From NCBI GenBank assembly GCA_037974965.1, contig JBBPFI010000006.1, forward strand, positions 1,302,001 to 1,366,000: a stretch of DNA of 64,000 nucleotides, in the 5' to 3' direction. This document shows, one piece after another, positions 11,573-24,892 of this stretch. Within the stretch, counting starts at the first letter, position 1. Each line of letters begins with the position of its first letter. The DNA comes from Dacryopinax spathularia (lineage: Eukaryota > Basidiomycota > Dacrymycetes > Dacrymycetales > Dacrymycetaceae). Made by a program: the position numbers and the translations under genes. The notes beneath the pieces are model-generated. The model was given only the letters and a program-made list of their open reading frames with translations. It had not been told where the DNA came from and made no database searches.

Positions 11573-14505
11573 ATGGCGACCTCACTGGCACGCGAGCAAC
11601 CTCTCCCTGAAGATTTCTGCTCGCCAGCTCCTCCTCCGAGGCCTCCTTTTGAGCGCAATATAGTCGACGATCTACCCAAAGGAACGGGCATCGGCCCAGA
11701 AGCCGACGTCTGGCCAGTCTACAACGAGCAGGCGGACAAATGGGATAAGGAAATGATTGAGACGTTCAACGGGGGAATGGACAATCTGCTCATTTTTGTG
11801 TGTCTCTCCATCCCACCACCGATCTTTTCACAGACTGACATGTTGTCCAGGCCGCCTTATTCTCTGCCGTCGTCACCGCTTTCCTCGTCATTTCCATTCC
11901 CATGCTCCAACCCGATCCGGCTCAAATTACCATCGATGCTCTTACCGTCATCTCTTCTCAGCTGGCGCAGCAGAATGCGAATGGACCCCTGCCTTCCGTC
12001 CCCACAGCCCCTTTTGTCCCGGAGAGCCCTGGGCCAACAACGTGTGTCGTAGCCATCAATGCGCTTTGGACCATAAGCCTGTTCATCAGCCTATCGACTT
12101 CGGTTCTCGCCATGCTTGTCAAGCAGTGGGTGCGGATCTACGCCACCAATCTTCCCTCACCCCCGAAGGAGCGAGCGCTTGCCCGACAGGCACGCTACGA
12201 CGGTCTGAAAAGCTGGAATGTCGAAGGTATTGCCAATGCACTACCTGTATTCATCCATTTAGCCGTCGGACTGTTCCTCGCGGGCTTCACTGGTTTTGCA
12301 TGGGGCACATCCAGCGCTCTAAGCCTCATACTGCTGGCTTGCCTCCTTGCTGGATTATTGGGATATGTCGCTCTTGCCATCGCCCCCATCATCTGGTCGC
12401 ATTGTCCTTACAAGAGCCCCATCACTAGCGCCCTCAACCCTACAGTTGACTGGTCCGTTCGCACGATTCCTGCTGCGGGTACATGGATCGCTGCCAAGTG
12501 TGGCGTTCTCGGGAGAATCTGGGATCGAGATATATATTCGTCCATAGAACTGGGAGCCGTCACCGTCAAGACACCAGTGGGCCAGATCGAAGCGACCGCT
12601 GTCGGGTGGCTAGCCGAATGCTCATCCGATCGCCAGATCATCACGACTTCACTTTTTGCCGGCTTCTCCATTGAATCGATGTTCTTTCGTGATCCCATAT
12701 ATGTTCAAGTGAAACAGGCCCTACGAGCAGCTGTTGGTGGGTCAGCCCATTTCCGCGCGCTCCTCAGGCCGTTCGAACCTTCCATGATGACGAACATGAA
12801 ATGGGAAGATGTCAAGCCGTCTCTTGAAAGGGCATTCCTTGCCGGGGCAGCTCTTGACTGGGAATATATGAGCAGTGATGAAGGGTATCCACTCGCTTGG
12901 GCGCAGGCGTTTCCTGAGCTCAGAACACCGAAGGAGGATCGATTCTGGTACCATGCTCTCGTCTGGCCTGGATATCCTCCTCATCTCTCTGGGTTCGAAT
13001 ACACTCCAGCAATGAATTCGCTCTACTTGCTGGGCTCGACCAACTCCCTTCCGGCGGGGACATTGCCTGTGTCGTTGTTTGCTCTCCTCATACTGTTGGG
13101 ACCATGGCGAGACAGGATTGACCTGACCTGCGCGAACCGTTTCAAAGACGACACTATCATGGATTTTGTCTCAACTTCCATCCGTCTTCCAACGGTTCTA
13201 CTTTGCGCTTTCAGAAGTGTTGTCGACCCATTGTGTTGCACGGTTGTCTACGACAGAACCGCCTTGTCAGCAATGAAGGACTTTTTCGTCCCTCTCATCC
13301 AGTGGAAAGGAGATTCTTCAAGCACTCTGGCAAAGCTGAGAACATCCGCCATACAGCTTGCAGTAAACGAACTGAAATCCGGTCCTCCTATGTGTTTCGA
13401 TCCAGCCGAAGGCCTTCGGGCACTTTTGCAATGGTTCAAGTCCGAAGGCTTCATGTACCGGGAAGGGTGTGAGATACCGAAATATGATCGACAAGAGGTG
13501 GAAAGAGAACATCACCTGGAAGTACGACTTCTGCAGCAATGTTTGAGAACTGGAAACCTTTTTTCGGAAGGACTGTCTCCGAATTCGGCCTTTCAATTAG
13601 TTCAGGTGGTCGATCTGTACTCTTGGATGTGGGAGGAGAAGGCTCCTCGTTTTCGAATCTCGTCGTTCAGCGAGCGCGAACAAGATGCTAAAGATGAATG
13701 GAAGAATGGATTTCTTCGGCTGTGCTCAAACGAGAAGGCAACCGAATTTCATGACGGCTATGCAATTTGCACTTACTTCCTCGCCAAAGTTCTCTCGGAT
13801 GCGTTCGCAGAACCCTGCGATTCCTATGTTCTGGTGGATGCCTGGTTAACGTGCACCGTCTCTCTCAAGCAGTTGTCATTCTACAATAACAGTGCTCGGC
13901 ATGGACATTTACTTCTGTTCATCCTGATCCACATCATAGGCAATCCGCGATGGGATCTTTTCAATTTGCTAAGCAAGTCAGGGTTACTTGAGCGCGTCGC
14001 TTCTGGCTTGCAATACGGTAATGTAAGAACGGACGAGCACTTCGAACCCGTATTCATGGCCTACCAAGAACGGCGCGCTCATTTGTCAGCTATCGATGCT
14101 CGAAAACACGTCAACGGGCAAAGCGAAGAGCGACGGAGTGTAGAGCGGGAGGCGAACAAGCACTGGTCCGCTCAGCTCAGCTCTTCTAGTGGATTGGCCT
14201 CGCCCGATCCACTGAAACCACCCGTAGCCACTTACTACGACCTGCACAATTTAGAAGAGCCGATTTCGAGTTGTTGTTTTTCGCCACTACTGCTCAGCTC
14301 AAGTAGCGTCCCCAAGGTTGCAAGCGACTGGCTCTACGTCACCCTTGAGGGAGTCATACAGTTTGCTCGAACCACCGAAGGAGAACATGCAGGCAAGGAC
14401 GGCCCCCTACAAGGCGGGTTTGAGAGCATATCAACCGATAGCGGCCCTTTTACGATACCACAGGAAGGCGAGCTGCTGCCCGAGCTTGGGAAGCATTCCG
14501 CCTGA
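11573..14505 (+). CDS. DUF6535-domain membrane protein, copy 1
   Basis: Two exons (11573-11797 and 11851-14505) give 959 residues. The N-terminal DUF6535 domain is clear: a proline-rich leader with PLPEDFCS, then WPVYNEQADKWDKEMIETF, NLLIFAALFSAVVTAFLV, and four hydrophobic helices at about residues 74-95, 145-170, 210-235 and 240-262, with the conserved LAMLVKQWVR between helices two and three. The rest, about 650 residues, is soluble and alpha-helical without a motif I can name. DUF6535 proteins are abundant and variable in Agaricomycetes and have no assigned function. The copy at 21370-24230 shares the leader, the helices and the position of the single intron. The MFS transporter and acid phosphatase lie between the two copies. 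Confidence 0.85.
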
Positions 14506-14772
14506 TCTGCGGAAGGGACGCCGTCGAACAACCATTCGCTATATCTCACATTATTTCTTCTTTGTGTCTTCAGTTCTATTCTGCCTCACAACTTCGACTT
14601 ATCATGAGCAGAGCACCGGAGTACATGGACACATTTGACTTTGTGGAGCTATATGGATACAGTGGTAAATATCATCCGGCATTGTCTAACGTCCTTCTCC
14701 TCGCTATGAGACAGCAGTCACCTGCGTCTGCCTGCCTTCGCCTTCCGGCGACCCATAACTATCAGTCCCCAG

Positions 14773-16668
14773 CTAGTTCTCCTCTTCACTAGCCGCAGCG
14801 ATCTCTGAGGGGTCCTTCGCTTTCAGATCGTTCTTCTCGCGGTACATAATGGTCACTACAACCGCCTCTAGTACAACCACACCGAGCAACCACCAGAAGC
14901 TGGCGCTGATCCCGTTGTACGGATCACCTGGCTGGCGCTGGTTTACGCTTGTGGTGATACCAGTCACAGCCGCCACGGAGATGACGCAACCAAGTTGAAG
15001 AGCAGAGTTGACAGCAGCGCCCGTCAAGCCTGACCGATCTTCAGGCGTAGTGCGGAAGATGGCGACGTTGCAGTTGACGAGGATGAGCGAGTTGCCGACG
15101 GAGCCGATGACCCATGCCGGGAAGAGGAATCGCCAGTAGTTCTCCAGCCCGCGAGCGAACGGCAGGAGTACAGAGCCGATTATAAGGAGGACAAAGCCGA
15201 ACATGATGTCTCGCTTGGGGTGCTTGGACTCGGGAAGGATGGCGAGGACGGTGATGATGATTCCTGTCGCTACGCCGAGAGGGAGGAAGCGGATGGCGGT
15301 GTCGATGCTGCTCAAACCGTACGAGGTCTGCCAGAGCTCGGTGAAGCTGATGAAGCTCGCTACCCACCACGTGTACGGAAGCGCAGCGAGACCGAAGAGG
15401 ACGGCAAAGTTTGGGTAGAACCACATGGATGGCGGGAGAGCAGCGTCCTTCTCCGGAATGCGAGCTTCCCAGAAGAAGAAGCCGGCGACCAGAACGATGG
15501 ACAGAGCGAGCGGTGCCCATACTTGTGCGGTACCCCAGCCGACTGTTGGGCCGGAGGTGAGGCCGAAGACGAAGAGGATAAGGGCGATGGTGATGAGAGA
15601 GACGCCAACGAAATCGAGGCCACCCTTGGATTTCTTCTCTGGTGCAGGCTCTGGCTGAGCTTCCGTATCTACCTCGGTGGTAGGGAAGGAAGCGGCATCT
15701 TCGCGAGCCTCGCGAGGGATGAAGAACGCGCTGATCAGGCCCGTGGGCACACCCAGGCAGGTCGTGAACCAGAAGCACCACTTCCATGAAACCTCGGAGG
15801 TGAAGACAGCGCCGATAAGAAGACCGCCGACGTTGCCAATGGCGATCGTCCCGCTGAAGACGGCAATTGCACGCGATTGCGACTTCGGGTTCGGGAATGT
15901 CCAAGTGAGGAGCGAAAGCGATGATGGGATGGTGAGGGCTGCTCCGATTCCCAGAACAGCCCGAAGGACGATGATGCCGATCTTGTTCGGGACGAAGCCG
16001 ATTACAAGCGAGATCACCGAGATGGTCGTGAGACCGGCGATGAATGTCCATTCTGGAGAAGCAGATTTAGGCGCTGATCGTCTCCTCATGCACGAGCGAA
16101 CTTACTTGGCGATGAGATATCGGCGATACGGCCGCTGAGAAGCAGGAAACTGGAGAATGTCAAGGCGTATGCGCTGACGGAACCGTCAGCCTATGACCTT
16201 CCCGCGTGAGAGAAAAACGTACCTGAAGATCCACTGCTGCTCAGCGTCGTTCATGTGGAACTGCTCGCCCATCACGGGAAGAGCAGGGAAGAGCGCGGAA
16301 TTGTTGAAAGCGTCCAGGAAGTTGGCCATGCAGAAAACCATGAGGAGCAGGCCCTTCCGGAAGTTGGAGATATGAGGGTCCTTCTCCGTCGCTGTCGTGT
16401 CGGATACTGGCGAGCTCTCGCCGCTCTCTGGCTTGGAGATCTCATTGTCTTCCTTGCCCTTCTCGGTCGTGCTTGCTGGTCGGGAGGAAGTGACGTTGAA
16501 GTCGACGACTGTTGGGCAAGGCGAGAGCTCTCGTGCTTGCTCGTTGGTGTCAGTCATTTGGCCAGAGAGCGTCGCGTAGCTGTCAACCCTTGAAGGGGTC
16601 GGTCGCGATTGTGGTTGTGGTTGAGGTTCAGCAGAGGTCTGCGATACAGATTCGCTTTGGTGACTCAT
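14773..16668 (-). CDS. Major facilitator superfamily transporter, DHA2-like
   Basis: The start MSHQSESVSQTSAEPQ at 16668 opens a hydrophilic, Ser/Thr/Pro-rich cytosolic leader of about 95 residues. The first helix is LLLMVFCMANFLDAFNNSALFPALP. After two short introns (about 16160-16215 and 16055-16110) the transporter motif A is seen as LLLSGRIADISSPK, then FPNPKSQSRAIAVFSG and a motif-C-like helix VLRAVLGIGAALTIPSSLSLL, which is typical of the 14-helix drug:proton antiporter group. The C-terminal half keeps paired helices and ends KDPSEIAAASEEEN at 14773. Predicted role: proton-driven export of drugs, amino-acid analogues or metabolites at the plasma membrane; substrate unknown. It converges on the upstream DUF6535 gene, with only about 270 bp between stops. 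Confidence 0.88.
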
Positions 16669-18128
16669 GATAGAGGCTTGCGATTGATAAGCGACGATGT
16701 TGTCTAGGGTAATTAGGCAGGCCGAGGGAGAGGCTTGCTATGGCACGTGTAGAGATAGCGGTATAGTCTTGCAAGGTTGATCTTTAACTTGTGCGATGCG
16801 TAAAATGCAGAAGAGAGAGGGAGAGAGGGAAGTTGACCAGGAGCTGCGTTGCCAAGAGGGGCCGAAATGCGATAGTGAACGTATACCTCGACCTCGAGGA
16901 CGTCTTTTAAAGGCCAGTGGAGGGTATGGCGATTGTGCGCCCATCGTGCTCAGGAAGTCCGATTGTATGACTTACAAACCCAAAAGCCTGACAATTGTTT
17001 GTAAGCGCTCAAAGGGAGTCACTAATCGCCCCGCCCGTCCCCCAACCGCCCTATCTCGTCCGCCGGATCCGTGCGCCGGTAGGAACGCTTCGTCCGTCAG
17101 GGTCCTGCTCCTACCGCATCGACCGGGCCAGGCCCCGCAATAGCTTTGGCCCGGCGTAGCTGCTCTTCGGGACAATTACACATCCGACTGCCTGGAAAAT
17201 GCCGCAACACAGCCCGCTCTGATCTTTGCGGGGGCTTTCAAAAGCAGGTGACTAACAATCACCGCCCCTAAGGACGTTCCTCTTGGCTTCCCCCGCTGTA
17301 AGGAGGGGCAAAAGCCGATAAGCTTGGCTGTAGGGTTTCCATCACCCTCCTCACGGTATTGCGATCGATAGGATCGGGAGCTTGATAATCAGGTTCCAGC
17401 TCGCTGCGATATCCAGAGGCGATGAGTGCCTTACATTTGATTGGTCAATCCCTGTCATTCCAGTCATTCCAGCTCATCTCCTTACAATGCTGATCTTCTG
17501 GGGCGAGTTCGAGACGTTTCTTTCGTATGGTGCTCCCAATCCAGATGATAGTCTATAACTTGGATGGGTGCACACATAAGCACTTTGGGGACATCTGGAG
17601 TGGCTCCATATACCTGGGTGTGCCTTTCCCACGAACCGTCTCGCCGCACAACCCTGTGTGCGTCGGACAAACATGGCGGCTCCAATCGCCTCCGAGCAAC
17701 AAACCCCCCGATCGGGCTTACAAAGCTCGACACATCTTGCCTACTCTGCAGGCACAGCCAGAGGTACTCTTTCATATTCGCGACAAGGTATGGAGGAGGA
17801 AACGTGCGCCGTTGTGAACGAAGGAATTCGGCTTCTGGCATTGAGCCGGGGCGGTCGTACCATCTCCCTCGTATGCTGGGGTAACTCCACAAGGAACAAG
17901 GAGCGAGCGAACACGCAAGCACTGGACATAAAGAAATCTTATTCTACCCTACAAACGTGAGGCTCATCACAACATGACACTCTTGAAATTTTCGAGAGGG
18001 GGCGTCGCATTACAAGAAAAAATCATAGTCCATGGACGTTCCGAGGAGGGCCCGGACCATCCAAGCAGCATTAACGCATCTTTTTCCTCGCGCATCGCAC
18101 TCTACGCGAAAACCAGCAAAGTCCGAGC
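16669..18128. other. Intergenic region between MFS gene and acid phosphatase
   Basis: About 1.45 kb holding the MFS promoter and the phosphatase 3' flank. The open frames at 17482-17922 show no domain and no splice-supported extension. I see no transposon ends. Confidence 0.5.
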
Positions 18129-20003
18129 TCACGCCTTGATAAGCGTGAGGAAGTCGCCGACGGAGCCGTCGTCGCCCTTGATGAACTGCCACGTCGCGGT
18201 CGTCTCGTTGTGCACGGTGAGCTTGGAGTAGCCATAGTGCGTGTAGTCGAGCACGGCGGTGATGTTGAGAACTTTCTCCGTGGGCCCGAGCGTCGAGTGG
18301 GACTCGATGTTGCCCGCCATGCCGTTAATGAGGTGGACGAGCGACTTGCGGCCCTCGACGAGCTTGTACGTGTTGTTGTTCACCACGGCGGACGTGTCGA
18401 TCGTGCTGTTCACACCGAGCGGCCAGAGTCGCTCGTACCAGTGGATATGGCCTGAGAAGTAGGCGTCGACGTTGTACTCGATGAAGAGCTGCTCGAAGGC
18501 GGCACGCATGTGCGTCTGGTAGGACGACGTCTCCGTGGAGTACATGGGACGGTGGGACATGGCGAACACCCAGGGCGTCTTCTTCCTGTCGATGGAGGCG
18601 AGATCCTTCTTGAGCCACTGGAGCTGCTGGTACGCAGAGTTGTTCTTGTACGAACCGTCGATGTTTCCGAACGGACCAGAGTCAGTCGGGAACGTCTGGT
18701 TCTCCAGTGGGTGGGTCTCGTTACCGGTCAGGTCGGCGACGAACGGCCATTCGGGAGACTGATAGTAGTCGGTCTCACCATCGAAGGAGATGAAGTGCGC
18801 AAGGCCGTAGTCGAACGAGTACCAGAAATTGGAGACACCGCCGGTCTCCTCACCTGGCATATAGAAGCGGTGGGAGAAGGCAGTGAAGTTGCGCTGGCTG
18901 GGCGGGCACGACCAGTACGACAGTTCGGACTTGTTGGCGGTGGCGTTGATCTTTCCGTCGACGAGAAGGGCGGTCAGCTCGTTGTTCGGGCCGTCGAATT
19001 CGGCGCAGGAGGCCTCGTGGTTGCCGGGCAAGACCATGTACGGGATCTTGGTGGTAACATTCAGGACCCACTGCTGCCAGAGATCCCAGTTGGATTCGTA
19101 AAGAGGGGACATGTCACCGCCGTAAGGGCCGCCCTGGTTGGGAATCTCGCCTGCAGGGAGAGGCATGTAGTAAGACGAAGGGAAGTCACCAGGCGGGAGC
19201 TGGCCAGTGTTGTTCGTGCCGTTGTAGCATACCGGCCAGTCGTCCGCACAGGGAAGGATACCGGAGTACCAGTCATCAGCGTACGAAATATCACCACCGT
19301 GCCAAGCGAAGGCAACGCCGTCCTCAACTGCCTTCTGCAGCTGCTGCCAGGTACCAGCGGCGTTGGTGTATCCCATATCGTTCAGGACAGCGACGGAGAA
19401 AGCGGTCTTGTCTCCTGCAGCCTTGGCGGTCGAGAAGTACAGGATGTCGGACTCGGTCGTGCCGTTCCCACCGGGGATCTGGTAGTAGTACGTCTTGGCA
19501 GGCTCGAGTCCCTTGAGCGAGACCTCATGGAAGAACTGCGAGCACTGGGTGACAGAGACCAACGAGCAAGGAGGGGTGCGGTCGTACCTAACAAAACAGG
19601 CGTTTTAGTACCATATATGCGCATGAAAAAGCAGCATGACGCACGTCCGAGTGGTACCCGTCGCCGTCGACCAGAGCTTGTCAGGCGAGGTACCGTACTT
19701 GACCTTCGGGGCCTCGCCGATGCCGAACGGCGTCTGGAAGTGGACATGAACGCCGTCGGGGAGGTACGAGTACGAGATGACGTTTATGTTGTTCGTCGGG
19801 TTGGCCGTCTTGGGCTTGACAGCGGGGAACTCCATCAGGCGAGGGAAGCCCTTTCCATTCCCGTTGATGGTCTGGTCGACAAGGTCGCCGACGGGCACCG
19901 CCGGCCCCGTGTAGGGGTAGGTGGTGTCGATTGCCTGGGGCGCAGCGCTGACGAGGGCAGCAGCGAGCGCACCGGCAAGTGCGGCGGAGGAGACGGCCTT
20001 CAT
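18129..20003 (-). CDS. Secreted purple acid phosphatase
   Basis: Metallophosphoesterase that hydrolyses phosphate monoesters outside the cell, probably for phosphate scavenging. Exons 20003-19645 and 19587-18129 give 605 residues. The leader MKAVSSAALAGALAAALVSA is a signal peptide. A fibronectin-like N-terminal domain precedes the catalytic domain. The five metal-binding blocks of purple acid phosphatases are present in order: LNDMGYT, GGDISYADDW, PGNHEAS, AMSHRPMY and SGHIHWYER. Many N-x-S/T sites suggest heavy glycosylation. The length fits fungal enzymes of the aphA/phytase-like group. The single 57-nt intron (19588-19644) contains CATATATGCGCATG. A 531-codon open frame on the opposite strand (18510-20105) is a codon-bias shadow. 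Confidence 0.93.
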
Positions 20004-21369
20004 CCTGATCCTGCTGCTGCGGTTATGCGGCTAGGGCTGTTGACGGAGCGACGAAGGCAGGCAAGCCGGGGGAGTGCCATGTTGGGCCAAATAGCGAGGC
20101 TTTAAGGGAACGGGGCGGGGCGGGAGAGGAGCGTGCCTTGCGCCTTGCTAAAATTGAGCATTGCGATGGTCTGATTCATTTGACTTCGACTCGATTCGCA
20201 CGGCAGGCGAGACTCTCACTGACAGAATCGGGTGGTGTGGTGGGAGCGTAAGATGGAGGGTGTGAGCGTGTGGGTGGAAGATGAGAGGAGGGACAGGGAA
20301 GATGGACAGCGAGAAAGGACACACATGGCGCCGGCCCAGTCAGTGATAGCCGGGTCCAATCAGAATTCCCCCTTTTTCAGTAACATTCCGCGCCACGACG
20401 TCACAAGCTTACAAGCCAAAAGGGTTCACAACCCGCCCTTATCCTCACGCACGTGCATTATCATTCCTCGCCATATGGACCACAAGTCATATCCTCCGAG
20501 ACCGCACCAGCGCCCATATCAGCCCCTCTTGCTAAGGTCCACATGGTTGATAGACCTCTCGCTGTAGATGACTGCACGTGCACGCTACGGCTTCCTAACC
20601 ATGGCCGCAGAATGTATTGCAGCCGCAGGAGCGTCATGCTGCTACTCCGCGAGTGGTCAGACATCGCTTCGAAAAAGAAGGGATATGAGTCGGCTTCCCA
20701 GGCTCCAGCATGGCATCATCTATGCCGTACATTGTTTGGGCCGTCTAGGCCCCATTCACTCGCCAGGGCTGACACTCAACTTGAAGAAAAACAACAGCTC
20801 CAGAAGGTTCGACAGCACCGGAATAGCGGGAAATGAGATGTAAACCGCTCCAGTAATACATCGATGCGGCTGGCAAATCTGTCATTCCCTCATCCTCGCG
20901 GACACACGTTCTACCCCTCCAACCTACCGCGCCATTCCACAACACCCGACAATGATCGTCCAGCGGCTACACGCGAACAAAGCATCGTAGCGCCCTCTCA
21001 ACTTTCGTTCGGGCAAGATCCCTAGCTTCGCCTATGCCCTGACCTCGGCCTCTGCCTATTCTCGAGCACAAGCCATGTGCGCCGTTCCTGCCAAGCACAT
21101 GCACCGGCACGCAGAGCGCAAGGGTTGGCAACCTCCACCTCTCGCCAGCATAAACAGTAGTTGCCCACTTCGCGGCTCGCGCAATAGGCTAGGCCGTACG
21201 AACAAGCTTGCAAGCCGGCGGTTAAGTCGGTGTGCTCCTGCGCCTCCTCGATGGCGGAAGTCATCTTCCAGGAACGTGCTTCCAGCTACAGCCGCGAGAG
21301 GCTGCGCTGCGTTGTTTCTTCTCACCCAGCCCGCCGCTGACACAGTCGCACGGTGCACCCCAAAATCCT
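20004..21369. other. Intergenic region upstream of acid phosphatase
   Basis: About 1.37 kb holding the phosphatase promoter and the 3' flank of the second DUF6535 gene. No supported gene or repeat was found. Confidence 0.5.
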
Positions 21370-24230
21370 TCATGCACGGTCGGAGGGAGTGCGAGACCCG
21401 CCTCCTTCTTCCGCAGGCTTCTCTTCCTCCATCGCGGCCGCTTCGGAGGTTGGTGGGTTGTAGGCTGTACCCGCCATCCCTAACTCCACCCTGGTCGTTC
21501 GGCGGCGTCTGCGCTCCAGTGGGTGACGAAAGGCGTCCACGACTCTGACAGCCAAAGATCTCTGATCCGAATTCATCGATGCAGTCGCATCTGGTAAGGA
21601 GACCATGGTCTGCTCCGGCGAGAGAAGCATCGTGGGTCGTCCATCGGCGCCTGAGGCGGGATACATGGCGTCATAGTCCCGCAGCAGGTCCTTGAACTCG
21701 TCAAACATGTCCTCGCTTTCTGCCGCTGATGATGTCCACTCCCGTACCAGGGCCATGACGTTCGAGCCGATCAAGGCGTCCGCGGCCTGCCGCTCAGGAT
21801 CGATCACGATTCTGTCCAGGACTTCCTGCATGAATCGGCGGGAGGTGGTGTGCTCGAGCAGAGATTGGAACATCCCCGGGTCCGTTAGCCAGTATAGCCA
21901 GAGGTTGAATGAACTCCGATGGGTACGTCGCAGTTGGGAAAACGAAGCTGGTTGTGTGTTTCCGAAATGTGATTGTAGGATCGCGGTGTTTCCGCGGAGG
22001 ATAGTGCGGAGATGGCAAGTGCATATAAACAGCGCCTGCTGGTCGCCCTGAGCACGTCCAGATCGACACAAGAGCAGGAGCTCTGACGCTCCCGACATCT
22101 CATCACCAGTGTACGCCTGCCAATCGTAGGATACATATCGGTATGAGCGATGATGAATCAGCTGGCTGATATCGAGTATATCTTGAGGTCGTAGGTACTG
22201 TAGAGTGTGCCGCATCCTCAAGCATCGGTTGAGGAGGTTGATCTCAACCGGCCATTGTCTGAGAATCTCGGTGGGTGTTTCAAGCCGGTCGGTACGCTCA
22301 GGATAGAGATAGCCCTTGCAGCGGAACCATCCAAGAATGGCTTGAAGCCCGATGTACGAGTCGAAGCAGGAGGCTGCATTTCCATCTAACTCGCGCGAAG
22401 CCAAAGTCATTGCAGCGCGAGGCATTCCTTCATGTTCGTTAGACTCGATTAATGGCAGGAAGAATCCCTGCATGGCATTAGGGAATGGACGAGAAGTAGC
22501 GGACCATAGTTGAATGGTGACGGTGTTACTTGATGGTTGTGATTGGATGTTTGAGGTCCAAATTAGCTTGGATAAGCAAAGCACGTCTGTCTGGACATGA
22601 ACAGCGTTACCGAGGCGGCCCTCCAGCACGGTACTGAGTCGGCGGCAGTGTCTGACTGTTCCAAATTTTTCTAAGAATCGGAAGAAGATGGCAAGACCCA
22701 AAGTCGACAGCGGCATGTGCACCTTGCCTTCCCCAATGTCATCTAGCAAGACGAACGCTCTGTCGCACCAAGCCACCTGGTAGGGCGTCGCACTGCTTCG
22801 TCCCCCAACTGAGCAGTAGCACAGAAGAGCGTAATACAAGAAGCGATCTTCCTTGGGTATCTTCTTTTCCGGATACGGCCAAGCCCAATCGACGTTGAGT
22901 TGCTGAGAGTGTGGATCGACCTCGCGATAGCTTGACAGCACAACAGCCAATTCCACCAACATGGTCTTCAGATCGGCCCAAGGCATAGTTGCCAGATCGT
23001 AAGCCCCCACCGATGGAGGGAATACGTTAGGAAGAGGAAGGGATGCCGCTCGCAAGCGAGACACAGCCAAGAGGTCGGTGTTTGATAATGTCACTTGGTC
23101 CTGCCAGGAGAAGGACGCGAGCATAACAGCTCGACGAGCCTGTGGGTTAGATGAAGATTCCAGTAGGAAGGACAGAGCCTTCTCTTCAGCACGAATATCC
23201 TCGAAGGTCGGTTTACGCGGGTCTTTAGGTGGGCTACGGCTAGGAGGGGAGGTCTTCTTCTCCGGCCACACGGCTTGCCACCCCTTCCGAAGGTAGTAAG
23301 CCGTCATGAGAGTGAGGTCAACATATCGCCTGATGAGTCTTGTTGCAGTGGACTTGTATGGGCAGTGTGGCGTAACCAAAGGCCTGGCGGCACCGACAAA
23401 GTAGTTCAGTGTCGCCAAGGACAGAAGGGTGAGAAGAACACCTCCAATAGGAACTGATTGCGTCCACATGTAAATGACAAGACCAGCGAGGAAGACGACT
23501 ACCGCGGCGTGAAGCAAGCCCGTCAAGTTGTCGGCGATATCGAGAACGATAAATCGGCGTAGCCCATCGTATCGACGTTGTCGCTCCACCGCTCTGCGTT
23601 TAGGCTCTGCTGGCAAATCGCTGATATATGCCCGTAGCCACTGCTTGACCAGCATGGCTCGTACAGCGGTGATGAGACTGGCGAACAGGCTGATGATCCA
23701 AAGTAGATTAATGGCAACGGCGGTACTGGACTGCTCAAAATTTGCGGGTTGGTATACGGCTGACAGTACCGTGCTATTGCTGTCAGTTCTCGCGAGACCT
23801 GCGAGTTGCGCAGATATCGCTTGCAGTCCGTCGACGGTGGATTGTGAATTATCCTGCTGTAGCAGGGGAAGAGACTGAATGATGAAGGCCGTAACGACTG
23901 CCGAGAAAAGCGCCGCCTGGTATATAGTATTAGCACCCGTCCAGAGATATAGGCAGCCGTACGTACGAAAACTAGGAGGCTCTCCATGCTGGCGTTGTAT
24001 GTTTCAACAAGGTCTTTATCAAGTTTCTCGGTCTCTGCGTTGTATACGGGCCAAATAGCGGCATCTTCACCCATGCCAGTTCCGAATGGGAGATCAGAGG
24101 CAAAGTCGCGGAAGACTGCTGCGCCGGGAACGGGTGCGACGGGCTTTGCCGGGGAAGACCATGATGCTGAGGCATCATCGGATGCCGAGCAGAAGTCCTC
24201 AGGAAGTGGGATCTCTCGTCCGAGTACCAT
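21370..24230 (-). CDS. DUF6535-domain membrane protein, copy 2
   Basis: Two exons (24230-23967 and 23916-21370) give 936 residues. The leader has PLPEDFCSAS, then LPFGTGMGEDAAIWPVYN, and SLLVFAALFSAVVTAF directly across the 50-nt intron. Four hydrophobic helices follow, with AMLVKQWLRAYISDLP as the family landmark. The long C-terminal region is soluble and ends in an acidic, low-complexity tail (EEEKPAEEGGG). The intron sits at the same codon as in the copy at 11573, between F and AALFSAV, which supports common descent. Outside the N-terminal domain the two are very divergent. Function is unknown. The gene is divergent from the first caleosin gene, sharing a 660-bp upstream region. Confidence 0.85.
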
Positions 24231-24892
24231 ATTGCATTACGATGCCGTGCTTTCGAAGGTGTATGCTGGCAGAGCGGACTACGGCTAACCGTATTGTTCG
24301 TATCTTGGGATAACGCGAGAAAGCTGGCGTGGATTTCGATGATGAGATGTCTCTGAGTAGAAGTCGGACTTGCTATTTTGTTGAAGAGGACCTGAATGAG
24401 GGGTCCTTCGAAGGATGATAGGCGCCTAAACTAAGGCGGATATCTTCGGTCTCCGTCATCTGTCGTCTTCGCGACGAGCATCGCCTTGGTAATTTCAGCA
24501 ACGCCATCATCGCGGTTCTAAGGTCCAGTCCAGTTCCAATATTTGCAGGACTCAGGCATGCGTGCTTCTAATGTCGAAGTAGGGTTGTGAAAGAAGTATG
24601 GAGGTGAAGATTGCCCGAGGTTGATGAACGCGCCCGGTTAACAACCGAAGAGTACTTGTCCGGATTAATATTGTTTGACCTCGGTGCATGTGAAAAGGAC
24701 CAGTTTTGTAGGTGACCCGAATTGCTCCCTCCTGACGTCAACCTCCGGCCCCAATCACTTCTCGCCCGTCTCAGCAACGTAAAATGCTTAACGCTAATGC
24801 TCGTATAAATAATGCCCTACGCGGCGCCCAAACCGCGACCATTCACCTGCGATTGCCCTATTCACGTCTCAAATACCAATTCAGTACGCAAA
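24231..24892. other. Divergent promoter region
   Basis: Shared upstream region of the DUF6535 gene (minus) and the first caleosin gene (plus). It holds a good TATA box at 24804-24809 for the caleosin side. No gene is seen. Confidence 0.5.
24801..24810 (+). promoter_or_regulatory. TATA box of caleosin 1
   Basis: TCGTATAAAT, with TATAAA at 24804-24809, lies 84 bp upstream of the chosen ATG. It also argues against the in-frame ATG at 24812, which would leave almost no 5' leader. Confidence 0.6.

Noticed and set aside
15041-16051. 336-codon open frame overlapping the MFS gene
   Set aside because: Same strand, other frame, with low-complexity Arg/His-rich product; the MFS frame carries all motifs.
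17482-17922. Possible small minus-strand gene
   Set aside because: No domain, poor codon use, and no splice partner was found on either side.
11573-20003. Secondary-metabolite gene cluster around the MFS transporter
   Set aside because: No synthase, P450 or methyltransferase is nearby; the neighbours are DUF6535 proteins and a phosphatase.
18510-20105. 531-codon open frame on the plus strand
   Set aside because: It lies exactly opposite the purple acid phosphatase gene and has no domain. GC-rich codon bias leaves the antisense frame open.
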